A DNA stretch of 64,000 nt from Phycisphaerae bacterium (GTDB lineage Bacteria; Planctomycetota; Phycisphaerae; SM23-33). A program made the position numbers and the translations under genes. This document shows positions 55,488-64,000 of the stretch, piece by piece; within the stretch, counting starts at the first letter, position 1, and the number at the start of each line of letters is the position of its first letter. The stretch lies in the NCBI GenBank assembly GCA_016782885.1, contig JADHXQ010000004.1, positions 1 through 64,000 of the forward strand, read 5' to 3'. The notes under the pieces were generated by a model. The model made no database searches, was not told the DNA's origin, and saw only the letters and a program-made list of their open reading frames with translations.

Positions 55488-58400
55488 ATGAAATCGAGTC
55501 AAATATTACTGTCAACTATCGTCGCTTTCTGCGGAATCACGTACTGCCCCACTTCGAGCAGCGCGGAAACCGCCCCTGACCTCGTGGCCAAATCGGGTGT
55601 CAAAGGCGGGCTTATCGTCCACGCCGGATGCGCCGGCGGTGAGTTCACCGGCGCTCTCAGGATAAACGACCGCTACGTGGTCCAGGGCCTCGACCCCGAT
55701 CCGGACAACGTTGCCAAAGCGAGAAACCGCCTGCGCAAGGCGAAGCTTTCGGGCCCGGTTAGCGTGATACAATGGGATAATAAAAAGCGCCTCCCTTACG
55801 CCGACAACCTGGTAAGCCTCCTGATCGTAGAATCGGGCGCCGACCTCGCGGACGCCGAGATCATGCGCGCGTTGAGCCCCAACGGAGTGGTCATGGTCAA
55901 GACCTCCAACGGTTGGAAAAAACGCACCAAGCCCCGCCCCGAAGAGATCGACGAGTGGACGCACTACCTGCACGGACCGGATAACAACGCGGTGGCCGAG
56001 GACACGGTCGTTGAAGCACCGCGACACATGCAGTGGGTTTCCGGACCTCGCTGGGGGCGCAGCCACGATCATCTCTCAAGCGTAAGCGCGGTGGTCTCGT
56101 CCGGTGGACGGATATTCTCCATCGTTGACGAGGGGACCATGGCATCGGTAAAGCATGCGTCGAGTTGGATGCTGGTGGCTCGCGATGCCTTCAACGGCGT
56201 GCTGCTCTGGAAGAAGCCCGTATCTCCCTGGGAGGATCAGCTCCGGCCTTTCAGAAGCGGACCGGTCGAGCTGCCCAGGCGTCTGGTAGCCGTCGGCGAT
56301 CGCATTTATGCGACGCTGGGCTACAACAAACCGGTGGTGGCTATCCATGCGGCAACGGGCGAGGTATTACACACTTACAAGGACACCGACAACGCCCACG
56401 AGATCGTCTGTAGCGATGGGAAGCTCTTTGTAGTCATAAGCCAACCGCTGAAAGAACCAAGCTTCACCACCGGCAAGGTTCTGCGGAAGATGCCCCTCTG
56501 GCGCGGCGCATACGGTGAGTACACCATACAGTACATGCCCAAGCATATTGAAGTATTCGACGCAAAGTCCGGTAAGCTGATCTGGAAGAAAGATGACAAA
56601 GACACCGCGGAGATCCTTCCGCTTTCGATGATAGTCAGCCAGGGGCGTGTCTTTTTCCAGAACGGGACAGATCTGGTGGCATTGAAGGCGGCTACGGGCG
56701 AGGAGTTGTGGAAGGCCAAACGCCCCTCGCCTCGCCAGCGCTATGCATGGCTGGTCCCGACGGTTGTGGTGAAAGACGGCGTGGTGCTTTCGGCGGACCG
56801 TGCGGCCGATAAGCCCGTCGACACCGGCGCCAAGGACAAGGGGGCGATGGAGTGGCAGGTTTCGGCAAACCATAAGCTGAAAGACGGGCTGATCATGGCG
56901 TATGATGCCGCCAGCGGTAAGGAATTGTGGACGGCACCTTGTCACGAGGGCTTCAACTCCCCCGCCGACCTGTTTGTCATCGGAGGGAAGGTCTACAGCG
57001 GTCCCCTGGCATGGGGAAAGCAGCCGGGGATCACGAACGTCTACGACCTGAAGACGGGCAAGGTGGTCGCCACCAAACCACCTGACCAGAAGCTCTACAC
57101 GTTCGGATTCGGTCATCACCGCTGCCACCGCAACAAGGCCACCACGAAATACATCATCCAGGCGCGAGCGGGCATAGAGTTAATCGACGTCAGCGACCTG
57201 TCTCGCGCGACGGCCGATCACTGGGTCCGCGGCGCCTGCCAGTACGGCACGCTTCCCTGCAACGGTTTGATGTACGCTCCGACACACCCCTGCGCATGCT
57301 ATATAACCGCCAAGCTGAACGGTTATAACGCACTCAGCGGTAAGCGGGCGGTTCCATTGAACCAAGGACCCGAACAGTTAGTCAAGGGAGCGGCGTTCGG
57401 CAAGATCCCGCAAGCTGAAAAGCGAAATCCGCAATTGGATTGGCCGACGCTTCGCGGAGACAATGCCCGCAGCGGATCGACCGCGGTCAAACTTTCGACG
57501 AAACCGGAGCGCCTATGGGAAACATCGCTCCCCGGACCGCTGACCGCCGTGGTGGTCGCGGGCGGAAGGTGCTGCGTCGCACGCCGGGAGTCCAATACCG
57601 TCTGCGCACTGAAAGCCGATGACGGGGCGCCTCTCTGGTCTTTCACGACCGGTGGACGCATCGATTCCCCCCCCGCCGTTTTCGGTCAGGCGGTCTACTT
57701 CGGCTCGGCCGACGGGTGGATCTACTGCCTTCGCGCAAGCGACGGTGCGCTTGCGTGGCGTTTCCGGGTGGCGCCCGAGGCTCGACAGATCGTGGCCTAC
57801 GAGCGGTTGGAGTCGGTCTGGCCGGTCCACGGCAGCCTGCTGGTCTGCATGGGTCCCAAGGGCACAGCGACGGTGTACGCCGCGGCTGGCAGATCGTCCT
57901 ACGTTGACGGAGGGGTGTATCTCTGCGGTCTCGACGCGGTCAGCGGTAAACTGCTCTTCAGACGCAGGATTTCACACATGGACCCGAAAACGGGCAACGA
58001 ACCGCAGAGCGTGATTAAGGGCGTGATCATGCCCGGGGCGATACCCGACGTGTTGTCCACCGACGGGAAGTCTATCTTCATGAGGCACCAGCGATTCGAT
58101 CTCGAAGGTAATTCTCTGGCCCAGGACGTCGATCACCTCTTCTGTTCTGCCGGATTCCTGGACGATACGTGGTGGCATAGAACGTATTTGCAGTTCGGAC
58201 AGTTCATGAAAGGCGGTTACGGCGGCTGGACCACCGCGGGCAACAGCCGCATCTCCGGTAAAGCCCTCGTAACCGACAACAAGCGAGCCTTCGGATTCGG
58301 ACGGACCGAATACACGATGACCGGCAACCACATCGGGATAAATTCGGAATTCCGCCTCTTCGCCGCCGACATGAAGACCTTCGCCCCGGCGAAGGCCCAG

Positions 58401-58721
58401 CCCGAAAAAAAGAACCGGCGCCGCGGGGCACAATCAAAAAAGTCCAAAGTGAATTACATATGGTCGAAATCCATCGGTATCTACCCGCGTGCGATGCTCC
58501 TCACTGGCGAGGCCCTGTTCCTTGCCGGACCGGGCAATGTCGATGACTTCTTTGCACCCGCACCCGGCGGAGGCGTTCTGCTGCAGACGGTGTCACTGGA
58601 AGATGGAGCCAAAATATCCGAAATCAAATTGAAGGCATCGCCCGTATACGACAGCTTCGCCGCCTGCAACGGACGCCTCTACTTCACAACAATCGACGGA
58701 CGCGTGGTCTGCTGGAAGTGA
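55488..58721 (+). CDS. Exported fusion of methyltransferase-like Rossmann domain and PQQ/BamB-like beta-propeller (paralog C)
   Basis: Signal peptide; GVKGGLIVHAGCAGGEFTGALRINDRYVVQGLDPDPDNVAKARNRLRKAKLSGPVSV...LPYADNLVSLLIVES; linker DEWTHYLHG; propeller motifs. Confidence 0.86.
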   Translation: MKSSQILLSTIVAFCGITYCPTSSSAETAPDLVAKSGVKGGLIVHAGCAGGEFTGALRINDRYVVQGLDPDPDNVAKARNRLRKAKLSGPVSVIQWDNKKRLPYADNLVSLLIVESGADLADAEIMRALSPNGVVMVKTSNGWKKRTKPRPEEIDEWTHYLHGPDNNAVAEDTVVEAPRHMQWVSGPRWGRSHDHLSSVSAVVSSGGRIFSIVDEGTMASVKHASSWMLVARDAFNGVLLWKKPVSPWEDQLRPFRSGPVELPRRLVAVGDRIYATLGYNKPVVAIHAATGEVLHTYKDTDNAHEIVCSDGKLFVVISQPLKEPSFTTGKVLRKMPLWRGAYGEYTIQYMPKHIEVFDAKSGKLIWKKDDKDTAEILPLSMIVSQGRVFFQNGTDLVALKAATGEELWKAKRPSPRQRYAWLVPTVVVKDGVVLSADRAADKPVDTGAKDKGAMEWQVSANHKLKDGLIMAYDAASGKELWTAPCHEGFNSPADLFVIGGKVYSGPLAWGKQPGITNVYDLKTGKVVATKPPDQKLYTFGFGHHRCHRNKATTKYIIQARAGIELIDVSDLSRATADHWVRGACQYGTLPCNGLMYAPTHPCACYITAKLNGYNALSGKRAVPLNQGPEQLVKGAAFGKIPQAEKRNPQLDWPTLRGDNARSGSTAVKLSTKPERLWETSLPGPLTAVVVAGGRCCVARRESNTVCALKADDGAPLWSFTTGGRIDSPPAVFGQAVYFGSADGWIYCLRASDGALAWRFRVAPEARQIVAYERLESVWPVHGSLLVCMGPKGTATVYAAAGRSSYVDGGVYLCGLDAVSGKLLFRRRISHMDPKTGNEPQSVIKGVIMPGAIPDVLSTDGKSIFMRHQRFDLEGNSLAQDVDHLFCSAGFLDDTWWHRTYLQFGQFMKGGYGGWTTAGNSRISGKALVTDNKRAFGFGRTEYTMTGNHIGINSEFRLFAADMKTFAPAKAQPEKKNRRRGAQSKKSKVNYIWSKSIGIYPRAMLLTGEALFLAGPGNVDDFFAPAPGGGVLLQTVSLEDGAKISEIKLKASPVYDSFAACNGRLYFTTIDGRVVCWK

Positions 58722-58738
58722 CGAGCGGAACGATTGCA

Positions 58739-60409
58739 ATGACGCGGATTATCACTACAAAATCACTTTCGTTCCGCGGGACCCGGTGTTTCGCCGGACT
58801 GCTGGTTATGCTTGTATCCGCCACCGCTTCGGCGCGGGACGAAACGCCGGCGGCACCGAACATGACGCTCGACGACGGAAAACAACTGGTGAATCTCGCG
58901 CGCAGCGGGATGGTCGAGTTCATCAAGTCGCGCACTCGGGCCGACAAGTACCCCATTCCACCGGCGATGAAGCACCTTACCACGCAATTCCGCCCCGCGA
59001 GCGTAACGCTGCGGAGTTCGGGCAAGCTCCTGGCCAGGAGTTTTCGGGCGGATACCAACGTCTGCCGCAGCGTTCTTTCTGCCGCCCTGGACGCTATGCG
59101 CAGCAGCAATCTGCCCGATCGCGTTACCCCGTCGCTGCTGGCGGCGATGACTGTGGAAATCGAGGTCGCAGGACCGGCCAGGGCTGTATCCTCCAGAAAA
59201 CTCGCTAGTTGCATAGTGCAGGGGCTTACCGGCGTGAAGGTCTCACGCGGGAAGTCCAAGGGATTCCTGCTGCCTTCGACCACCTGCCGACTCGGTCTCT
59301 CGGCGCAACAGACGCGTGCCTCGTGCCTGGCCCAATTGACCGACACCGCCGGCGGCAAGGCCCATGTGGAAACCTGGTCGATATTCGGTTCAAAGCATTA
59401 TGTCGGTTATCCCGACGGAGCGGTGGTCCAGTTGTTCAGGGGCAAGATTCTCGTCCCGCCGGAAGGACTCACCGACGAGGTCCTCTCCAGTGCCGCAGCC
59501 GCGGCCGGGCTGTTCCTGACAAGAGCCCAGGAGTCCAACGGAATGTACAATATACCGAACCGCAAACCAGCGCTTCACGAACACCTCTACGCAACTTACG
59601 CCATGGCAAAACTCTCAAGGCGCGACAGCAGGAAACTCTTTTCGGTAAGCGTGAACCGCGCCCTGGCGTATGCAGCCAGGTTCGTGCTGGCGGATGACAA
59701 ACAGGCCAGGGTCCTGGCCGGATCGTCCCGGGGGCGGACAACGGAAAGTCCGACCCGCGCAACAGCATGGCTGCTGCTTGCCCTCACCGAACTGCCGGTC
59801 GAGACCGCCAACAGGAAACTCGCGGAAAAACTCGCCGGGGCGTTGCGGCAGGATGTTGTTTCAGTGGTCGGGCCCGAGCACGGGCTTGCCACTCCGAGCC
59901 AACTGCTGGACTGGAGTGTGGCGCTGCTGGCGTTGCGTAGATTCCTGCCAAAAAACGAGAGCACCGCCAAACTCCTCGATCCGATGCGCAAGACAATGCG
60001 GGCCTGGTCAAAGAGCGGACAAAAGCTCAGCCCGTTGGTATTCCGCGGGACGGCGGCGATGGGCTCCCTGCCGAAATGGCGGCAGATAGACGATTCCGAC
60101 CTGCCCGATCGGCGCGGCGGATTCATCTCGTCGCCGGCCGAACCGACCACGCTGGATACCGCAATCGCGGCGGTATGCCTGTCCGAAGCCATTGAATCTG
60201 CGACGACAACCCAGGGCGCCAAAACCGCCATCAGCAAACAGATACTCCGGGCCAGGCGGTTCTGCTACCAGATGCTCTACAGGAGCCGGGAAGCCTATTG
60301 GACCGCCCAACCGGTGAAAATGATCGGCGCCCTTCGAATCTCCCCTGGTGCCTCAACAGTGGGCCTCGACGCCTGCGCCGCGGCAATCGAAGCGTTCCTG
60401 CTGAAGTAG
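58739..60409 (+). CDS. Exported protein with AMMECR1-like N-terminal region and helical-toroid-like C-terminal region
   Basis: ATG 58739 gives signal peptide FAGLLVMLVSATASA; RPASVTLRSSGKLLARSF...LLAAMTVEIEVAGPARAV...GLTGVKVSRGKSKGFLLPS resembles AMMECR1 spacing; C-terminal alpha-helical repeats (ESNGMYNIPNRKPALHEHLYATYAMAKLSRR). An alternative GTG at 58718 overlaps the upstream stop. Confidence 0.6.
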   Translation: MTRIITTKSLSFRGTRCFAGLLVMLVSATASARDETPAAPNMTLDDGKQLVNLARSGMVEFIKSRTRADKYPIPPAMKHLTTQFRPASVTLRSSGKLLARSFRADTNVCRSVLSAALDAMRSSNLPDRVTPSLLAAMTVEIEVAGPARAVSSRKLASCIVQGLTGVKVSRGKSKGFLLPSTTCRLGLSAQQTRASCLAQLTDTAGGKAHVETWSIFGSKHYVGYPDGAVVQLFRGKILVPPEGLTDEVLSSAAAAAGLFLTRAQESNGMYNIPNRKPALHEHLYATYAMAKLSRRDSRKLFSVSVNRALAYAARFVLADDKQARVLAGSSRGRTTESPTRATAWLLLALTELPVETANRKLAEKLAGALRQDVVSVVGPEHGLATPSQLLDWSVALLALRRFLPKNESTAKLLDPMRKTMRAWSKSGQKLSPLVFRGTAAMGSLPKWRQIDDSDLPDRRGGFISSPAEPTTLDTAIAAVCLSEAIESATTTQGAKTAISKQILRARRFCYQMLYRSREAYWTAQPVKMIGALRISPGASTVGLDACAAAIEAFLLK

Positions 60410-60481
60410 CTCATTTCCTCAATACCGTCAGGCATCGACTCCCGGCGCAACGCCCGAACGTCCAACATGCGCACTTCCTGC

Positions 60482-60511
60482 TTGACAGCGGCGTGGGTGT
60501 GACGCTAGTAT
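60482..60511 (+). promoter_or_regulatory. Candidate sigma70-type promoter (TTGACA-N18-TAGTAT)
   Basis: TTGACA 60482-60487, TAGTAT 60506-60511, about 50 nt upstream of the ATG at 60564. Confidence 0.4.
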
Positions 60512-60563
60512 CGCGCGGTCTGTATGTAATTCGACACCTTCAATCTGGAATGGATATATACCC

Positions 60564-61697
60564 ATGCAAATGATTGCCATGTTGCGAATCCCGGTGATAG
60601 CCCTCGTTCTCGGATCCCTGGCGATGTCCGGTACACATGCGGCCGAACCGGAACCGATCCAGATTTCCTCCGCCAACCTTAAGGGCGGTCTGGTCAAGAA
60701 GGACATCGCCCAGATTCAGTTGCACACCAAATACTGGGTGGCAGAGTTGGCCGCAGCCAAGACGGCGGGAGGCGTGTACCGGGCCCGAGAGGGAATACTG
60801 GCCGACTACGGCAAGTACGCAACGAGTCTTCGCTACCAGGTGGAGTTCGCCCGCAGCGCGGCTGCTGTCATTACCCGCGCGATGGGGAAACTGACCGCCA
60901 ATGACCCGTTGGTACCCGTAAAAGAGATCAATTGCGCAATTGTGATCTCCAAAATGCCGCAACTGACAGCCGTTACCGCGATCGACGCGATGGTCGGGAG
61001 TACGAATCCAGGCGTGCGATTTCTCGCATGGAAGGGCTATGAAGGAATTCGCAAACAAGTTATACGCAAGGGCGGAAAGGTCTCCAATACGCTTTTTGCT
61101 ACACTGACAAAACACGCCGCAACCGAACCGAGTCCCCTCGTCGCCATGGTAATTATCGATGTTCTGCATATCAAGAAATCGGATTTGACCGCCAAACCGT
61201 TTACAAAAGCGTTCGATCGCAGTTTCAACACGTTGGTTGGAATGCTGAAAACCTGCTGCGACCGTTTGGCCGATGGTGACGCGGCATGGGCTCGCCCCTG
61301 CATCGCCGCGATACCGGTCCTGTTGGACGCCGCTGAGTTCTACAAACCCGACAACAAGAAGAGCACGCTGATTATCCAGCAGTTGGTGAATATCGCTCAG
61401 GCGGCGGCAAAGGCGTTTGCAGCCACCGATGGTACGGGCAACGGCGCCTTCCATTGCGCCCCACTGCTGCTGAAGGTCGAACCGGCAATCGGATCACTCA
61501 CCAAAGACAGCGGCAGGGAAATCCGCAATCCACTGCTCGACAGGAAAATGAGCCCCAAGGAGAAATCCTCCGCGGTTCGCCGCGGCGTACTCGAATGGAT
61601 CGCCAGGCTGGATGAATTGGGTATCAAGAAGCCCGTATTCACGCCGATAAAACCGCCGGCGCCGACTACGCAACCGGCTGCCAAGACCTCGGTCTGA
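60564..61697 (+). CDS. Exported helical hypothetical protein
   Basis: Signal peptide MLRIPVIALVLGSLAMSGTHAAE; mostly alpha-helical composition; no family recognised. Confidence 0.7.
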   Translation: MQMIAMLRIPVIALVLGSLAMSGTHAAEPEPIQISSANLKGGLVKKDIAQIQLHTKYWVAELAAAKTAGGVYRAREGILADYGKYATSLRYQVEFARSAAAVITRAMGKLTANDPLVPVKEINCAIVISKMPQLTAVTAIDAMVGSTNPGVRFLAWKGYEGIRKQVIRKGGKVSNTLFATLTKHAATEPSPLVAMVIIDVLHIKKSDLTAKPFTKAFDRSFNTLVGMLKTCCDRLADGDAAWARPCIAAIPVLLDAAEFYKPDNKKSTLIIQQLVNIAQAAAKAFAATDGTGNGAFHCAPLLLKVEPAIGSLTKDSGREIRNPLLDRKMSPKEKSSAVRRGVLEWIARLDELGIKKPVFTPIKPPAPTTQPAAKTSV

Positions 61698-61747
61698 CAC
61701 CGAAGTTTTCCCGGTCCGGCCAGACCGCAGTCCAACCGGTAAACGCC

Positions 61748-63658
61748 ATGAAGTGGTTCTACATCACTGCCTTGACAGCCGCCGCCGCACTGGCGGCCGC
61801 TCCGTTCTGGCTGCTGGAAGAAGAGGACGCGTCACGGTTTGAAGGCAAGATCGTTGAATACACCACCTATTCGGCCAAGATAGACTCGATAGATCCCGCA
61901 ACCTGCGGTAACACCCCGTCGGCGCAGATACAGGGCGGATTCTACGAAGGGCTCTACACCTACCATTACCTCAAGCGCCCGCTTGAAGTAATTCCGGGCC
62001 TGGCTGAATCGATGCCCGAGATATCCGCCGACGGCCTGACCTACACGGTCAAACTCAAGAAGGACGTGAAATACTTTCGCAATCCGTGCTTCGGCAGGGA
62101 ATCGGGCCCAGAGCACAAGTACAAGACCCGCACGGTGACGGCCGACGATGTCGTCCTGGCGTACAAGCGTGTGGGGGATTTCCACGTGAACACGAGGTTG
62201 TCGCTGGCGTTCCTCCAGGGCAAGATCCTGGGTATGGACGAGTACCGCCGCAAGACCCGCAGCTACGCACCTGGCGACTTTTCGCGATACGAAGAAGAGG
62301 ACCTGCCCGGCGTGGTGGCGCTGGACGAGCACACCGTCCAGTTCAAGCTCAACGGGGTTTTTCCGCAACTGATGTACGTTCTGGCGATGCAGTTCTACGC
62401 CCCGATACCCCACGAAGTGATCTCGTACCATCTGGCCACGAAGGACGACGGTGAAGGCGGACGCATACCGATCCCCGTCAATGACAGGACCACGGAGATC
62501 CGTATGCCCTCCGAGGCAGTAGGAACCGGAGCGTACATGATGACCAAGTGGGTGCGGGGCAGCAGGATCGTCATGGAGCGTAATCCCGATTTCCGCGATT
62601 CGTACTATCCGTCCGAAGGCGCTCCCGGCGATCGGGAACGAGGGCTGCTGGAAGACGCGGGCAAGAAATTACCGTTCGTGGACGTCAGGGACCTGCGGTG
62701 CGTTCTGGAGCCGAACCCCGACTGGATGCTGTTCCTTACCAAACAGAAGGACTGGGCGTTGATACCTACAAGGGTCTTCCAGACGGTAATATCGCCGTCG
62801 ACCGAACTTTTGGAAACCTGGCAGAAGCAGGGCATCCGCCTGCTGAAATACCCCCATCCGGGAATATGGTGGATAGCCTTCAACCTGGCGGATGACGTGG
62901 TGGGTAAATCCAAGTCCCTGCGCCAGGGAATGTATCTGGCTTTCGACGTGGAGAAGTTCATCAAAGTTGTCTGGAACGGCCGGGGTAAGCGCGGTTTGAA
63001 CATAATACCCAGCATGTTCAAAGGTCACAAGGAGGCCGGGCGCGGACCGTACGCGCACGTGGATATCGAAGCCGCAAAAAAGAAAATCGCACAGGCCAAG
63101 GAAGAACTCGCCGCCGCCGGCGTAATCAAGAGCGGCGATAACATCCCGGTTATCACCATTGATTTCGGGAAGCGGGACGAGCAGACCCACCGAATCGCCG
63201 AATTCATGATGGGCGAGTTCCGCAAGATCGGGATCACCATCAAAGCCGAACTCAACGACTATCCGACACTGTTGGGAAAGATAAACAACAAGCGGTATCA
63301 GACGTGTATGCTGGGGTGGTACGCCGACTACCCCGACGCCGAAAACTTCCTCCAGAACTTCTACTCGCCGAATATCGACCGGAACACCAATTACTTCAGC
63401 TACGAGAACGAAGAGTTCGATCGCCTGTTCGAAGAGGCCGGAAAGCACCCCAATATCGCCGACCGAGTACCTCTATACGCCAGGATGGCGCAGATGATCT
63501 CCGAAGATGTCCCTGTCATTCTGCTGTACGAACCTGTAATATATACGCTACTCATGCCATGGACACACAACTACAAGACGCATCCGGTCGACTTCGGTGT
63601 GGCCAAGTACATGCGAATAGACGTTGCGGCACGCGTCCGGACCGGAGGACGCGGATGA
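61748..63658 (+). CDS. Extracellular solute-binding protein, SBP_bac_5 (peptide/oligosaccharide) type, copy 1
   Basis: NTPSAQIQGGFYEGLYTYHYLKRPLEVIPGLAESMPEISADGLTYTVKLKKDVKY; AVGTGAYMMTKWVRGSRIVMERNPDF; LGWYADYPDAENFLQNFYSPNI. Confidence 0.93.
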   Translation: MKWFYITALTAAAALAAAPFWLLEEEDASRFEGKIVEYTTYSAKIDSIDPATCGNTPSAQIQGGFYEGLYTYHYLKRPLEVIPGLAESMPEISADGLTYTVKLKKDVKYFRNPCFGRESGPEHKYKTRTVTADDVVLAYKRVGDFHVNTRLSLAFLQGKILGMDEYRRKTRSYAPGDFSRYEEEDLPGVVALDEHTVQFKLNGVFPQLMYVLAMQFYAPIPHEVISYHLATKDDGEGGRIPIPVNDRTTEIRMPSEAVGTGAYMMTKWVRGSRIVMERNPDFRDSYYPSEGAPGDRERGLLEDAGKKLPFVDVRDLRCVLEPNPDWMLFLTKQKDWALIPTRVFQTVISPSTELLETWQKQGIRLLKYPHPGIWWIAFNLADDVVGKSKSLRQGMYLAFDVEKFIKVVWNGRGKRGLNIIPSMFKGHKEAGRGPYAHVDIEAAKKKIAQAKEELAAAGVIKSGDNIPVITIDFGKRDEQTHRIAEFMMGEFRKIGITIKAELNDYPTLLGKINNKRYQTCMLGWYADYPDAENFLQNFYSPNIDRNTNYFSYENEEFDRLFEEAGKHPNIADRVPLYARMAQMISEDVPVILLYEPVIYTLLMPWTHNYKTHPVDFGVAKYMRIDVAARVRTGGRG

Positions 63659-63698
63659 TGACCGGTATATTCAAAAGACCCGCAATCGGTGAAGTACT

Positions 63699-64000
63699 AT
63701 GAAGTGGTTTTATATCATTGCCCTGATGGTGACGCTCGGATTGGCCAGCGCGCCGTTCTGGCTCCTGAAGGCCGAAGACACATCACGATTTGAAGGCAAG
63801 ATAGTCCAATACAACATCTATCCCTCCAAGGTCAATTCGATAGATGCGGTGACCTGCGGGGACACTACGTCGGCTGCGATACAGGGTAATTTTTACGAAG
63901 GTCTCTACACCTACCATTACCTCAAACGCCCGATGGAAGTGATCCCCGATCTGGCCGACGGAATGCCCGAAATATCCGCCGACGGACTGATGTATACCGT
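63699..64000 (+). CDS. Extracellular solute-binding protein, SBP_bac_5 type, copy 2 (truncated by window edge)
   Basis: ATG at 63699: MKWFYIIALMVTLGLASAPFWLLKAEDTSRFEGKIVQYNIYPSKVNSIDAVTCGDTTSAAIQGNFYEGLYTYHYLKRPMEVIPDLADGMPEISADGLMYT, near-duplicate of the preceding CDS. Confidence 0.88.
   Translation, partial: MKWFYIIALMVTLGLASAPFWLLKAEDTSRFEGKIVQYNIYPSKVNSIDAVTCGDTTSAAIQGNFYEGLYTYHYLKRPMEVIPDLADGMPEISADGLMYT

Overview
This 64 kb, GC-rich, gene-dense window looks like a planctomycete-type chromosome, possibly Phycisphaerae-like. That assignment is inferred from protein families only. A short housekeeping stretch (FAH-family hydrolase, ThiD2-ThiE fusion, GlyA, two-domain RidA-like protein) sits at about 4-9 kb. 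Most of the rest is a secreted polysaccharide-degradation and sulfatase region: 4 sulfatases, 3 GH29-type alpha-L-fucosidase domains (two fused in one protein), GH35, a GH36-like protein, a GH62/43-like protein, a SASA-type esterase, ThuA, DUF6807, two DUF1080 (3-keto-disaccharide hydrolase) proteins and two Tat-exported Gfo/Idh/MocA oxidoreductases. Two less usual paralogous families are interleaved with it. (1) Three large exported proteins fuse an N-terminal class-I-methyltransferase-like Rossmann domain to a PQQ/BamB-like beta-propeller and share a conserved Cys/His cluster. (2) Three exported proteins combine a beta-propeller with CxxCH motifs and resemble hydrazine synthase alpha subunit; two of them add carbohydrate-binding-type domains (discoidin or NPCBM). 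Both families sit in tight, sometimes overlapping, gene arrangements with sulfatases, fucosidases or related genes. An AMMECR1-like/helical-toroid fusion, a 104-nt palindromic hairpin between convergent genes and two mosaics of intergenic repeats are also notable. I saw no tRNA, rRNA, CRISPR, transposase, transcriptional regulator or SusC/D-like pair. All family calls are by eye from the supplied translations; no searches were run.
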